Counted from the first letter of the stretch, positions 24,764 through 34,304 are shown. The stretch is DNA of 64,000 bases from JANQIO01 sp043585095 (GCA_043585095.1 CP121321.1:1984001-2048000); one strand, 5' to 3'. Translations and numbers: made by a program. The notes: a model not told the origin generated them from the letters alone.

Positions 24764-25459
24764 TCAGGGGGCCTTGATAAGGTACTCACTGGTGGGCACC
24801 ACGTTGATGCGCTCAAAGTTGATAAATCGCGCACAACTTTCAACCATTTCGTTGATACGTTTCTCCAGTGCTTCGTCACTTTCGACATCGTAAAACGCAT
24901 GTGGTGATGCCATGGCCGCGTCGGGAAAGCTCTCTTCGACAATGGCATGTATGCGTGGGCCGCCTTCACTCAACCAACGCGTGATAACGTTCTGGCGGTA
25001 GGCAAAAGTCGACTGCGTCTCGATAGCGATATCAGTGTGGCTGCCCAGCCAGACCTTTAACCAGTCTGCCTCGGTCAAGGCGTCTGGCCGTTCGAGATAG
25101 ACAACCTGAGTCCAGCCCGGCATGCGTTCGCCCAGGGGCGCGCTGTCGTTCGGCAGCGGCTCGGATTCCGTCACCAAAAAACCGCAATACTCTCGACAGT
25201 GTTGTTCCAGAATAGCGTCGATCGCCGCGCGGTCATTTGCCGAATCGACCCAGATGGACAGCATGGCGTCCAATGCTGGCCCGATGCTGGTCTGTTGCAG
25301 CGGTGCGGCGTCCGCGACAGCGGAATCGACGACGTTAATGCGCAAGCCTTTTACACCCAACCCGAGCAAAGCTGGCGCCACGTCGCTTAACAACGTATCG
25401 CGAAAATCGTCTGCGGCCTGCTCATCCCGGCGCCACAGCGGATAGAGTAACTTTTCCAT
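24764..25459 (-). CDS. EthD-like domain protein
   Basis: 231 residues of two ferredoxin-like EthD-type halves: MEKLLYPLWRRDEQAADDFR...LRINVVDSAV and GWTQVVYLERPDALTEADWL...THTDIAIETQSTFAYRQNVI-like segments (SHTDIAIETQSTFAYRQNVI). EthD proteins are small helpers in monooxygenase or degradation pathways. It lies 33 bp downstream of an SDR gene on the same strand, so the pair is probably an operon acting on one hydrophobic substrate. Exact role unknown. Confidence 0.65.
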   Translation of the reverse strand: MEKLLYPLWRRDEQAADDFRDTLLSDVAPALLGLGVKGLRINVVDSAVADAAPLQQTSIGPALDAMLSIWVDSANDRAAIDAILEQHCREYCGFLVTESEPLPNDSAPLGERMPGWTQVVYLERPDALTEADWLKVWLGSHTDIAIETQSTFAYRQNVITRWLSEGGPRIHAIVEESFPDAAMASPHAFYDVESDEALEKRINEMVESCARFINFERINVVPTSEYLIKAP

Positions 25460-25492
25460 TTTAATGACCTCTGATTCTAGCGACTGCTGAGT

Positions 25493-26275
25493 TTAATGAC
25501 CTGTCGATGAAGACGTCGGAGGTGTTGCGGTGGCGGCGTTATCGATCAGCATCTCAGCGCCGTTCACAAACCAGGATTCGTCTGACGCCAGATAAAGCAC
25601 AAGATTGGCGATATCGATAGGCTCGCACATATACCCCTTGTCATCCATGGCGTCGACTTCTTCCTGCGTCGCCGTTTCATTACCAGTTGCCACCTTAACA
25701 ACCATAGGCGTTTTCACCCCATCGGGGTGTATTGAGTTGCAGCGCACGCGGTTTTCCCTCTCCCGGCACAGCAGCGCCACGCTCTTCGTCAGCGCGGCGA
25801 CTGCACCCTTACTCGCACTGTAGGCTGCGACAAAGGACATGCCGTGCAAAGCGGCAACTGACGACATATTGATGATAGAGCCACCGCCCGATGCCTCTAT
25901 GGCAGGAAGCGCGTGCTTACAACCCAGGAAAACCCCATCACAATTCACCGAGAACATCTTGCGCCAGCTGTCCAGGTCGGTATCGACTACTGTGCCTACC
26001 ATTAACATACCTGCGTTGTTCACAAGAATATCCAGCCGTCCAAAGCGGTCCACGGTGGCCGCAACAACGGCTTGCCATTGCGCCTCATCGCTGACGTCAT
26101 GCTTGATGAACATCGCCTGTTCGCCAATGCTGTCTGCGACAGCTTGTCCGGCGGCCTCGTTAAGGTCGGTGAGCACGACGCTAGCACCTTCCTCGGCCAA
26201 ACGAATAGCGTCCGCCTTGCCCATCCCACTTGCCGCGCCGGTGATGATCGCAACCTTTCCCTGTACTCGACCCAT
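25493..26275 (-). CDS. SDR family NAD(P)-dependent oxidoreductase
   Basis: 260 residues. Rossmann start GKVAIITGAASGMGKADAIR, NNAG (LDILVNNAG), the catalytic Ser (SIINMSSVAALHG) and YSASK with active-site Tyr and Lys. Asp38 after the second strand (VVLTDLN) favours NAD. Similar to cyclopentanol/hydroxysteroid dehydrogenases, but the substrate cannot be set from sequence. The C-terminus has an unusual Thr/Ser-rich tail (AATATPPTSSSTGH). It precedes the EthD-like gene in a likely two-gene operon. Confidence 0.9.
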   Translation of the reverse strand: MGRVQGKVAIITGAASGMGKADAIRLAEEGASVVLTDLNEAAGQAVADSIGEQAMFIKHDVSDEAQWQAVVAATVDRFGRLDILVNNAGMLMVGTVVDTDLDSWRKMFSVNCDGVFLGCKHALPAIEASGGGSIINMSSVAALHGMSFVAAYSASKGAVAALTKSVALLCRERENRVRCNSIHPDGVKTPMVVKVATGNETATQEEVDAMDDKGYMCEPIDIANLVLYLASDESWFVNGAEMLIDNAATATPPTSSSTGH

Positions 26276-26412
26276 CTTGATTTCCTCAGTTCATGTTCGC
26301 CTAGGGTAGCTCGGCCGCAATGAAACCAACAATGACAGGCGCGGTCAAAGTAGTGGCAAAAGCTATCATGAGCAGTATGCTAGCAGCGAAATCCCAAGGA
26401 GCCGCCAATCAC

Positions 26413-27132
26413 ATGCCAGACACTGCAACCCAATCACGATTAATATCGATTTTCGGCAAACTGGCCATTGGCTGTTTGTTGCTCATGCCCCTGTCCGTGC
26501 TGGCTGTAAGGCTGGGCGTACATTTCGGTATCGGCTTGCCCTTATTCGCCCTGAGCGGCGTCATAGGCATGCTGGTTGTGCTGGTATTGGTATTGCTGAG
26601 CCTGCTCCCCCGTTACCGAGCCGAGCGAGGACGGGCCCTGCGCGGCGCTATCCCGGCCCTGCCGCCGGCTTTACTGATCGCAGCGGTACTCGCCGCCGGC
26701 GGGCAATACCCCCAGATACACGACATTACGACGGACACTGAAAACCCCCCTCTGTTTGATTCAGGCGCCTACTACCGCGGCGAAGACGCCAACTCCATCG
26801 CCATCAAGCCCGATGTGATCGAAATCCAGAAACAGGCCTACCCTGATATTTCTACCCTTAAGACGGATCTGACGGTGGCTGAAGCGTTTGCAAGAGCGAC
26901 CGAGCTGGCTGAAGAAATGGGCTGGAAAATTTACAACAGTGACCCCACTAATGGTCGTATCGAAGCCGCTTACACCTCTTTCTGGTTCGGCTTTACCGAT
27001 GATGTGGTAATACGAATCCAGCGCAGTGGCGACGGCAACACGGAGGTTGATCTGCGCTCGGTTTCGCGGGTCGGCCGCAGCGATATGGGGGCTAATGCCG
27101 CGCGTATCCGCGACTTCATAGAGCGGTTTTAA
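26413..27132 (+). CDS. DUF1499 family membrane protein
   Basis: 239 residues from the ATG at 26413 (MPDTATQSRL), with AAGGAG upstream. Three predicted membrane helices (GKLAIGCLLLMPLSVLAV, LSGVIGMLVVLVLVLLSL, PALLIAAVLAAGG) precede a DUF1499 domain (QIHDITTDTENPPLF through RIEAAYTSFWFGFTDDVVIR, SVSRVGRSDMGANAARIRDF). DUF1499 proteins are frequent in proteobacteria and plastids, with unknown reaction. An ATG at 26320 would extend it by 31 residues. Its 3' end is followed by a degenerate repeat and likely terminator before the protease gene. Confidence 0.75.
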   Translation: MPDTATQSRLISIFGKLAIGCLLLMPLSVLAVRLGVHFGIGLPLFALSGVIGMLVVLVLVLLSLLPRYRAERGRALRGAIPALPPALLIAAVLAAGGQYPQIHDITTDTENPPLFDSGAYYRGEDANSIAIKPDVIEIQKQAYPDISTLKTDLTVAEAFARATELAEEMGWKIYNSDPTNGRIEAAYTSFWFGFTDDVVIRIQRSGDGNTEVDLRSVSRVGRSDMGANAARIRDFIERF

Positions 27133-27162
27133 ACTGCCAGAGCGGGTTTATAGACTGCCAAA

Positions 27163-27194
27163 GCGGCTGCAGATGGCACAGCGCGGTTTTTTTT
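27163..27194 (+). terminator. Probable intrinsic terminator after the DUF1499 gene
   Basis: GCG-G-CTG (27163-27169) pairs with CAGCGC (27179-27184), with one bulge, followed by GG and eight T (27187-27194). It lies within a degenerate 19-21-bp direct repeat (unit GAGCGG...ACTGCCA, from 27121) and 47 bp before the next gene. Confidence 0.5.
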
Positions 27195-27240
27195 GACATA
27201 GGAAAAATGGCTTTTAACACGCTTCTACAACGGTTTTAAG

Positions 27241-28428
27241 ATGCATCGTCTAACAGTTTGCTTACTTGCTTTGGCTTCCGGTGTGGGTGTATTGCTACTC
27301 GCGATAGGCACGGGCACCTTATCGCTTTCGGTATCGAGTCCGACTGCCGCAGAGTCTACTGAGGTAGAGACCCACGCAGCGGCGAAAGCGGCGAACCCGC
27401 AGGTCGGAACCGCGCTATCAGCCGCGCCAACGCGACCGGGTCCCGACTATCTCAGCTTCAAAACTGAAGACGAGGCGAACTCTACCGAAATCTACCGGCG
27501 CGCCAGCCCAGCTGTCGTGCATGTAACCAACGTTGCGCTGCGCAGAGCCGCCTTCAGCCGCAACGTCAGGGAGGTGCCACAGGGCTCGGGCTCAGGTTTT
27601 GTGTGGGACAAAAACGGCTTGATCGTTACCAACTTCCACGTTATCGCCGGCGCCAACCGATTGATGATCGAACTGCACGACAACAGCACCTGGGAAGCAG
27701 AGGTGATCGGCGTGGCACCTGAAAAAGATCTAGCCGTGCTACGCATAGAGGCACCCGCGGAACTCCTGTTCCCGCTACCAGTCGGCGATTCAAGCGAGCT
27801 GGAAATTGGCCGCAAGGTGCTAGCCATCGGCAACCCTTTTGGTCTGGATACCACGTTGACGACGGGCGTGGTCAGCGCTGTGGGCCGGGAAATCGCCGCG
27901 CCTAACAATCGCATTATCCGCAACGTGGTACAGACCGACGCGGCAATTAATCCGGGCAATTCCGGCGGCCCGCTGCTGAACTCCCTCGGTCAGCTTATCG
28001 GCGTGAATACCGCGATTTACAGTCCCTCCGGCGCCAGCGCCGGCATCGGCTTCGCCATTCCGGTTAATACGGTTGAAGAAGTGGTGCCGCAGCTCATTAG
28101 CTTCGGGCGCCTGTATCGACCGGTAGCGGGTATCGAGTTAGCCAGCGACCGCTGGGCACGGCGCTACCGGATCGATGGCGTTCCCATCGTCAGGGTGTTT
28201 CCCGGCATGCCCGCCGCGGCCGCAGGTTTACGCGGCGTCTCCAAAAACTATCGAGGCGAGATGGTGTTGGGGGATATTATTGTGGCGCTGGACGATCAGA
28301 AGATTCGCAACAGCGATGACTATCTGAGCTTTATGGAGAAAAAACGACCGAATGACCGCGTTAAGATCACCGCCAGTCGCAACGGTCAGCTTCAGGAATA
28401 CACTATCCGCCTGGCAGAGCCTCAATAA
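27241..28428 (+). CDS. Deg/HhoA-type periplasmic serine protease with one PDZ domain
   Basis: 395 residues: N-terminal signal/anchor (LTVCLLALASGVGVLLLAIG), a trypsin-like domain with GSGSGFVWDKNGLIVTNFHV (catalytic His), DLAVLRIEAP (Asp), NPGNSGGPLLN (Ser about 241), and a C-terminal PDZ domain (VPIVRVFPGMPAAAAGLRGV, LGDIIVALDDQKIRNSDDYL). This S1C layout with one PDZ resembles DegS and cyanobacterial HhoA, not two-PDZ DegP. Acts in envelope protein quality control or signalling. Its last 26 bp overlap, tail to tail, the aminotransferase gene on the other strand. Confidence 0.93.
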   Translation: MHRLTVCLLALASGVGVLLLAIGTGTLSLSVSSPTAAESTEVETHAAAKAANPQVGTALSAAPTRPGPDYLSFKTEDEANSTEIYRRASPAVVHVTNVALRRAAFSRNVREVPQGSGSGFVWDKNGLIVTNFHVIAGANRLMIELHDNSTWEAEVIGVAPEKDLAVLRIEAPAELLFPLPVGDSSELEIGRKVLAIGNPFGLDTTLTTGVVSAVGREIAAPNNRIIRNVVQTDAAINPGNSGGPLLNSLGQLIGVNTAIYSPSGASAGIGFAIPVNTVEEVVPQLISFGRLYRPVAGIELASDRWARRYRIDGVPIVRVFPGMPAAAAGLRGVSKNYRGEMVLGDIIVALDDQKIRNSDDYLSFMEKKRPNDRVKITASRNGQLQEYTIRLAEPQ

Positions 28429-29590
28429 AACGCTCTATGCGCTTTACGCCACGCTTCAGAATATGGCGAGGCTGCGCCAGCCCCACACGCACGCAGTTGC
28501 GTGACGTGGGACCAAAAGCATCACCTGGCACGACAGACACTAACTGCTTGGACAAAAGCTGACCAGCAAACTCGCGCCCATTCATACCGGTGCCACTCAC
28601 GTCGACCATGACGAACATGCCGGCCTTTGGCGGATGACCGCGCAAGCCCGGCAGTTTATTTAGTTTCTTCAACACATAGTCGGCGCGACCGGCGTATTCG
28701 ACCCGCATGGCTGCCACATATTCCTGATCATTTTCCAGCGCGAACGCGCTGGCGTCCTGAATGAACTGGGGGCAGCCAAACAGCGATGCGCCAGCCACAG
28801 CACCCAGGCGGGTTATCAGAGCCTCTGGCGCTACCGCCCAGCCAATACGCCAACCGCTCATTGCATGGGACTTTGACAGACCATCAATCATTACGACGTT
28901 ATCAAGTGCCTCAGCACAGGCCCGCAAAGACCGGTGGCGACCGCTGAAGGTAATCATCGAATAGACCTCGTCACAGACCAGCCACAGCCCACGCTCACGA
29001 CACAGGGCCGCCAGCGTTTTGAGCCGTGAGGCAGTGATGACGCTACCGGTGGGGTTACTGGGCGAGTTGATCAATACAGCGCGGGTCTTCGGTGTCACCG
29101 CTGCCATTACCCGCTCCGGGTCAAGGCTGAAGTCATCCTCCAGGTCTAGAGGTACCGGAATGATGTTGGCGCCTATGGCTGCCATGATAGGCGGGTAGCC
29201 AACGTACATAGGCTCCGGAATTACCACATCATCGCCCGGATCAATCAGGCAGTTCATTACCGAGTACAAGGCATTGGTGGCGCCTGGGAAAATGGCCACC
29301 TCCGCGGGGCTGCAGGGGTGCGGCGAGGTATGGGTTTCAAGATCTGCAACCGCACGTCGTAGCTTTACCTCCCCCAGGGCCGGAGAGTAATGGGTGCGGC
29401 CCACCCGGAGGTAACTAACGGCATTATCGATGATCGGTTCCGGGGTACGAAAATCCGGATCCCCTACACAGAGCAGAATGACATCCTCGCCGTTGTTGGC
29501 CATCTCCACCGCTTTATCGTGAGTTTCCCAGGCGTCGTTATCCTGCGCCGTCAGGCGATGAGACAGGGCACTAAAGCGAGCTTCGAACAT
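28403..29590 (-). CDS. PLP-dependent aminotransferase, class I/II (AruH-like)
   Basis: 395 residues. Fold-type I: GDPDFRTPEPIIDNAVSYL, THYSPALGEVKLRRAV, NSPSNPTGSV (PLP phosphate and ring contacts), CDEVYSMITF, and LSKSHAMSGWRIGW with the PLP-binding Lys. The combination of SKSHAMSGWR and the overall layout resembles arginine-pyruvate transaminase AruH of Pseudomonas; substrate remains unproven. Placed with a cluster of amino-acid symporters and an aminopeptidase, suggesting use of imported amino acids. The stop lies inside the convergent protease gene. Confidence 0.88.
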   Translation of the reverse strand: MFEARFSALSHRLTAQDNDAWETHDKAVEMANNGEDVILLCVGDPDFRTPEPIIDNAVSYLRVGRTHYSPALGEVKLRRAVADLETHTSPHPCSPAEVAIFPGATNALYSVMNCLIDPGDDVVIPEPMYVGYPPIMAAIGANIIPVPLDLEDDFSLDPERVMAAVTPKTRAVLINSPSNPTGSVITASRLKTLAALCRERGLWLVCDEVYSMITFSGRHRSLRACAEALDNVVMIDGLSKSHAMSGWRIGWAVAPEALITRLGAVAGASLFGCPQFIQDASAFALENDQEYVAAMRVEYAGRADYVLKKLNKLPGLRGHPPKAGMFVMVDVSGTGMNGREFAGQLLSKQLVSVVPGDAFGPTSRNCVRVGLAQPRHILKRGVKRIERFIEALPGG

Positions 29591-29617
29591 GGCAGCGACA
29601 CAGCTGAAAACCGGTCG

Positions 29618-30367
29618 CTAGGATAACGTACCCCCGTCCACACGAACATCCTCGCCGGTCACGTGAACCGCGTCCTCTGAAGCCAGCATGGCGATCACGC
29701 CGGCAACAACTTCAGGGCCCAGCGGGCCATTCAAAGAACTGATACGCGTGAGCTGTTCCTGCGTGGGCATATCCGGCATCGCCGTACCCTTGGTCATGGG
29801 CGTCTTGATATCACCAGGACATACGCAGTTCGCGCGCACGCCATCTTTGGCATATTCCACCGCGATACTGCGCGTCATAGCCAGTACGGCACCCTTGCTG
29901 GCGCTGTAGGCGACCCCCCAGTGCAAGCCAGTGAGCGCGGCCGTTGAAGCGGCATTCACTATGTTGCCTTTACTGTTCTTTAGATGTGGTAGCGCAGCGC
30001 GACACATATAGAAGGTGCCGTTTAGATTGATATTTTGAATCTGCTGCCAGCTATCGCTGCTGGTCTCGTGGAAACGCTCGAAGCGCAGTATGCCCGCCAT
30101 ATTGATAAGGCTATACAAGCTGCCCAGTTGCTGTACGCAATCTGCGATGCAGGCATTGACCTGTTCTTCATCGCTGACATCACAAGTCAGCGCCAGCGCA
30201 TGCCCTCCAGCAGCGCTGATTTCCGCCGCGGTCGCCTCTACGCCTTCCTGATTGAGATCCACACAGCATACGCTGGCGCCCTCCTCGGCCAGCCGCAGTG
30301 CTGCGGCCTTGCCAATTCCACTGCTGGCACCCGTCACCAGCACGACGCGATCCTTAAAGCGTTGCAT
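29618..30367 (-). CDS. SDR family oxidoreductase
   Basis: 249 residues, classical SDR: VVLVTGASSGIGKAAALRLA, Asp at the end of the second strand (CCVDLNQEG, NAD preference), INMAGILRF (Met in place of Asn in the NNAG motif), NAASTAALTG (catalytic Ser) and AYSASKGAVLA (Tyr, Lys), ending with VRVDGGTLS. Substrate unknown. It is 140 bp downstream of bciA and 27 bp upstream of the aminotransferase on the same strand. Confidence 0.9.
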   Translation of the reverse strand: MQRFKDRVVLVTGASSGIGKAAALRLAEEGASVCCVDLNQEGVEATAAEISAAGGHALALTCDVSDEEQVNACIADCVQQLGSLYSLINMAGILRFERFHETSSDSWQQIQNINLNGTFYMCRAALPHLKNSKGNIVNAASTAALTGLHWGVAYSASKGAVLAMTRSIAVEYAKDGVRANCVCPGDIKTPMTKGTAMPDMPTQEQLTRISSLNGPLGPEVVAGVIAMLASEDAVHVTGEDVRVDGGTLS

Positions 30368-30507
30368 AGTTGATCTCCTTGTTATGTTGGCCGCAGCTTG
30401 GCGAGCCAGACAGATCAGGTCAACCGGAGCAGGGGCTATAGGCTGACAGGTACAAGATGGTGTACTGAAACCAACAGGGCCTGATCAATCGCCGCTGCAC
30501 GGCGCTC

Positions 30508-31500
30508 TCAGGTGCGATCGAACATTGCCTGATCACCGAGCTCCTGCCCCGCCAGGCCTTTCTCCAGCGCGTGCTGATAAAAGTCTCTTAAGGTTTTCTC
30601 ACCGAACTCGGGCGTTGCCTCTGCGCTGTAAGACTCTTGCTCTGCATCCCACAGCAGCATGGACTCGCTGGCATAATAACGGCCGATGCGCGCGAACTCG
30701 GCCTTAGCGCGCAGCGGCGGCAGCAGGCGTGACAGCGAACTCAATGTAAAAATAATGCTGTCGAACAATTTGAGTGGAACCGATTTAAAACGCTCTGGCT
30801 GGCCCATCAATTCAAACAGCAGCGCGCCCTGCTGACGCGGCGTTATAGCCGGGCCGGGGCCACCTATCGGGAGTACCTTTTGATGACGACTGCTGTCGTC
30901 GATGCAATCGCAGAGAAAACACGCCAGATCAGTTTCAGCGATGGGCTTACAGGCGGTCAGCTCACCGTCACCAAAAATCAGGTATGGCTTACCCTTACGA
31001 AGCCGCTCAATTTGTCCCGCGAGTGATTTGAAAAAGGCGGTGGGACGCACGATGGTATAGCGCAGCCCGGATTGCTGCAGGCGCGATTCAAATGCCAGCT
31101 TGGCGCGCTGAAACTCCAGCATGGGTTTTTGCACGCAGATCGCAGAAAGTAAAACAAAGTGGTTGCAGCGTGCCCCTACAGCATCCAGCAGGGTCGCGTT
31201 CATATCGTGCTCAACCCGCCAGGCATCCTCGGGACTGCCGCTGCGGCTGGCAATGCAGGAGAACACGGCGTCAAAATGATCGGAGCGTAAGCCCCGTTGC
31301 TGCAAAGAAGCCGTATCGGCGAGATCACAGACCCTGAGTTCAGCCCCCGCTAACGCCTGTTGCACGATCGGATCGGCGCTAAGCTGCCGCACCAGCGCGA
31401 CGACTTGCCAGTCTCGCGATACCAGCTCACGTACTACCGCTCTGCCGATATAACCCGTGGCGCCCACCACCAGGGCACGCCTGGAATCGCTCAAACCCAT
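30508..31500 (-). CDS. bciA: 3,8-divinyl (proto)chlorophyllide 8-vinyl reductase, BciA/DVR type
   Basis: 330 residues of the atypical SDR fold with GATGYIG (13-19), VFSCIASRSG (79-88), and the signature LLSAICVQKPMLEFQRAKLA (117-136), then YTIVRPTAFFKSLAGQIERL, GKPYLIFGDGELTACKPIAE and LPIGGPGPAITPRQQGALLF, which agree with plant DVR/BciA almost block by block. It also ends with AEFARIGRYYASESML and EKGLAGQELGDQAM. It reduces the C8 vinyl group of divinyl (proto)chlorophyllide with NADPH, needed for bacteriochlorophyll a. Its ATG overlaps the symporter stop by 10 bp, so the gene is translated from that operon. Its location, away from bch genes, is unusual. Confidence 0.92.
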   Translation of the reverse strand: MGLSDSRRALVVGATGYIGRAVVRELVSRDWQVVALVRQLSADPIVQQALAGAELRVCDLADTASLQQRGLRSDHFDAVFSCIASRSGSPEDAWRVEHDMNATLLDAVGARCNHFVLLSAICVQKPMLEFQRAKLAFESRLQQSGLRYTIVRPTAFFKSLAGQIERLRKGKPYLIFGDGELTACKPIAETDLACFLCDCIDDSSRHQKVLPIGGPGPAITPRQQGALLFELMGQPERFKSVPLKLFDSIIFTLSSLSRLLPPLRAKAEFARIGRYYASESMLLWDAEQESYSAEATPEFGEKTLRDFYQHALEKGLAGQELGDQAMFDRT

Positions 31501-32876
31501 GCCTCGGGATCGATATCAGCGTCAGTCCATTCCGCAGGATCAAATACCGGCACAGCTTGCGTTTGGCGTTTTGTCTCAAAGTCTTTCAGCAAACGAAACG
31601 CCATTGGCATAAGCAGTATCAACGCGACCAGGTTCACGACCCCCAGCAGACCCATTGTGAGGTCAGCGAAGGCAAAGATGGTGCTCAAATCCTGCAGCGC
31701 TCCCCACATCACCAGGGCGGGAACGCACAAACGGAACCCCGTCACCAGCGCCGCGTTGCCGGGACTGAAATCGATGAGGCTGTTCTCGCCCAAATAATAG
31801 TTGTACATGATCGAACTGAAAGCGAATAACAGCAACGCCACGCTGATAAAGCCCTCTCCCCAGTTACCGACATGGCCCGCTAATGCGGCTTGAGTCAGCG
31901 CCACACCATTCACGCCTGCCGCGCCCGGCTGATAAGCGTCGGACAGGATGATAATCACCGCCGTGCAGCTACACAGTATCAGCGTGTCGATAAACACGCT
32001 GAGAGACTGCACCATACCCTGATGCACAGGGTGCGGGACATAGGCGACAGCGGCGACGTTGGGTGCGCTGCCGAGGCCGGCTTCATTACTGAATAGCCCG
32101 CGTTTAACCCCCTGCATGACCACGGCCGCAAAGCCCCCCGACACTGCCTGCTCAAGACCTAGTGCAGAGCGCACTATGGTTGCTATGGCGGCAGGCACTT
32201 CCGGCAGGTTGGTGATTAATACAAACACCGCAACGAGGATATAGCCCAGCGCCATCACAGGAACCACCACCTCAGCGACCTTGGCAATGCGCTTTATGCC
32301 GCCGAAAATAGTGATGCCCACCACCAGCGCAAGGGTCATTCCGGTCATCCAGGGCGGCACATCGAAAGACGCTTGTAACGAACTGGCGACGATGTAGGAC
32401 TGCACCGCGTTAAAGCTGAAACCGAAAGTGAGCAACAGCAGCAGCGAAAACGTACCCGCCATCACTGGCCGACCAAGACCGTGCCGGATGTAAGATGCCG
32501 GACCGCCGCGATAGCTGCCATCGTTCTCTGCACGCTTGTATAGCTGAGCGAGAGAGCACTCAAAGAAGCTGGTCGCCATACCCATCAGGCCGATCAGCCA
32601 CATCCAGAAAACCGCACCCGGCCCACCCAGGGTAATTGCGACCGCGACACCGGCGATATTGCCACCTCCGACGCGACCCGCCACGCTGACGATCAACGCC
32701 TGAAACGCTGACAGGTGCCCATCCTGTTCATGTAAGCCGCGCTTGAGTGAGGCAAACATCTCAAAGAAGTAGCGGAACTGTACAAAGCGAGAAGCGATGC
32801 TCAGCCACAGGCCAACGCCCACCAGCAAGGCAATCAGCACGTAGCTCCAAAGAAAGTCGGTAAGTATGGCGATCAT
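31491..32876 (-). CDS. Sodium:alanine/glycine symporter, AGCS family
   Basis: 461 residues from the ATG at 32874-32876 (MIAILTDFLWSYVL). About 11 helices with family marks: VGLWLSIASRFVQFRYF, VAGRVGGGNIAGVAVAITLG, MWLIGLMGMATSFFECSLAQ, GPASYIRHGLGRPVMAGTFS and VKRGLFSNEAGLGSAPNVAA. AGCS carriers import small neutral amino acids with Na+. The bciA start codon overlaps its stop, and the NSS symporter ends 31 bp upstream, so these form one transcript with amino-acid import duties. Confidence 0.94.
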   Translation of the reverse strand: MIAILTDFLWSYVLIALLVGVGLWLSIASRFVQFRYFFEMFASLKRGLHEQDGHLSAFQALIVSVAGRVGGGNIAGVAVAITLGGPGAVFWMWLIGLMGMATSFFECSLAQLYKRAENDGSYRGGPASYIRHGLGRPVMAGTFSLLLLLTFGFSFNAVQSYIVASSLQASFDVPPWMTGMTLALVVGITIFGGIKRIAKVAEVVVPVMALGYILVAVFVLITNLPEVPAAIATIVRSALGLEQAVSGGFAAVVMQGVKRGLFSNEAGLGSAPNVAAVAYVPHPVHQGMVQSLSVFIDTLILCSCTAVIIILSDAYQPGAAGVNGVALTQAALAGHVGNWGEGFISVALLLFAFSSIMYNYYLGENSLIDFSPGNAALVTGFRLCVPALVMWGALQDLSTIFAFADLTMGLLGVVNLVALILLMPMAFRLLKDFETKRQTQAVPVFDPAEWTDADIDPEAWV

Positions 32877-32907
32877 GGCTATTGTTGGAATAAATGAACA
32901 GGCCGGC

Positions 32908-34260
32908 TTAGCCGGCGATGCCGAAGTAAAAAATAACGGCAACGGCTGGCGGCACGACGTAGCGGATCAAGAAATGCCAGCACTTGAATATCAGCGGATT
33001 GTTAAACGCCAGTTCATCCGAGCTGGACTCCTTGGAGACAAACCAGCCCACGAATAGCGCAATCAACAGGCCCCCAAGGGGCAGCAGGATCTGATTGGAG
33101 AAGTACTCCAGCAAGGCGTTGAGATTCATACCCAATAGCGTGTAGTCGGCAATCAGGTTGTACGACAGCGCGCTGAGAACGCTTAATACAGCGATAGCAC
33201 CCACCACCACCAATGCGCTTTTGTGGCGCTGAATACCGTGGTGATCCTCTACCCACGAGGTCACTGTCTCCAACAAGCCAACCATTGAGGTAATCCCGGC
33301 GACCGATAGCAGCAGGAAGAACGCAATGCTAAAACCATAGCCACCCGGCATTTGCGCAAACGCTACAGGAAGCGTCTGGAATATAAGCCCGGCACCGGCA
33401 GCTGGATCCAGCCCGTTGTTGAACACAGCCGGAAAAATTGCCAGTCCGGCGAGCATCGCCACCGCCGTATCGGCAATCACGATAATCAGCGCCGAACCGG
33501 GTATTGAGATTGTGCGCGGCAGGTAAGAGCCAAATGTCATCATGCCACCCATGGCCACGCTGATCGAAAAAAACGCTTGTCCGATAGCCACCAAAAAAAC
33601 TTCGGGCTTGATCCGATCAAACTGCGGCTCGAACAACCAGGTCAGGGCTTCGGACATACCGCCGGCGAACAGGTTGTAAAGCGCCAACAGCGCGAGCAGC
33701 ACGAACAATACCGGCATGAGAATAGTAACCGCGCGCTCGATGCCACCCTGCACCCCCGCATAAATAATAAAGCCGGTCACCGCCAAACCTACCAGCGTCC
33801 AGCTCAGCATGCCGCCGGGGTCAGCCAATACAGCGGTAAAGGCCGCTTCTGCGACACCGCTCTCGTCGTAGCCCACGAAACCGGTACTGACTGCCTTGTA
33901 GAGGTACCACAGCACCCAGCCCACAACCACGGAGTACACGATTTCGATGGTGAAGGCGGCGAGCAAGCCCATATACCCAACGATCTGCCAGGCGCTGCTG
34001 CGCCCCTCAGCACTCGCTACCGAGCGCATGGCGCTGGGCGGACTGTTCTGGCCGCGACGGCCAAGCAGGATTTCTGCAATCAGAATCGGAGCTCCGATCA
34101 GAAAAACGCATCCGAGGTACACCAACACAAAAGCTGAGCCACCGTTCTCTCCAGCGACGTATGGGAACCGCCAAATATTGCCCAGGCCCACGGCAAAGCC
34201 CACTGAGGCCAGCAAAAACGCCGAGCGCGAGGACCATTGTTGTTCGCTGCTGCCTGCCAT
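32908..34260 (-). CDS. Neurotransmitter:sodium symporter (NSS) family transporter
   Basis: 450 residues, about 12 helices. Signature at the start: SRSAFLLASVGFAVGLGNIW, RFPYVAGENGGSAFVLVYLG; later AIGQAFFSISVAMGGMMTFG and ILPLGGLLIALFVGWFV. This is the LeuT-type fold with unwound TM1 residues (GxGNxWRFPY) that bind Na+ and an amino-acid substrate. Actual substrate is unknown; bacterial NSS proteins mostly carry hydrophobic or aromatic amino acids. It follows the M24 peptidase gene by 44 bp, consistent with peptide-derived amino-acid uptake. Confidence 0.94.
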   Translation of the reverse strand: MAGSSEQQWSSRSAFLLASVGFAVGLGNIWRFPYVAGENGGSAFVLVYLGCVFLIGAPILIAEILLGRRGQNSPPSAMRSVASAEGRSSAWQIVGYMGLLAAFTIEIVYSVVVGWVLWYLYKAVSTGFVGYDESGVAEAAFTAVLADPGGMLSWTLVGLAVTGFIIYAGVQGGIERAVTILMPVLFVLLALLALYNLFAGGMSEALTWLFEPQFDRIKPEVFLVAIGQAFFSISVAMGGMMTFGSYLPRTISIPGSALIIVIADTAVAMLAGLAIFPAVFNNGLDPAAGAGLIFQTLPVAFAQMPGGYGFSIAFFLLLSVAGITSMVGLLETVTSWVEDHHGIQRHKSALVVVGAIAVLSVLSALSYNLIADYTLLGMNLNALLEYFSNQILLPLGGLLIALFVGWFVSKESSSDELAFNNPLIFKCWHFLIRYVVPPAVAVIFYFGIAG

Positions 34261-34304
34261 AATCTTCCCGTGTCGTGTGTTGGGCTTACTGGTGTTTAAT
34301 CGCG

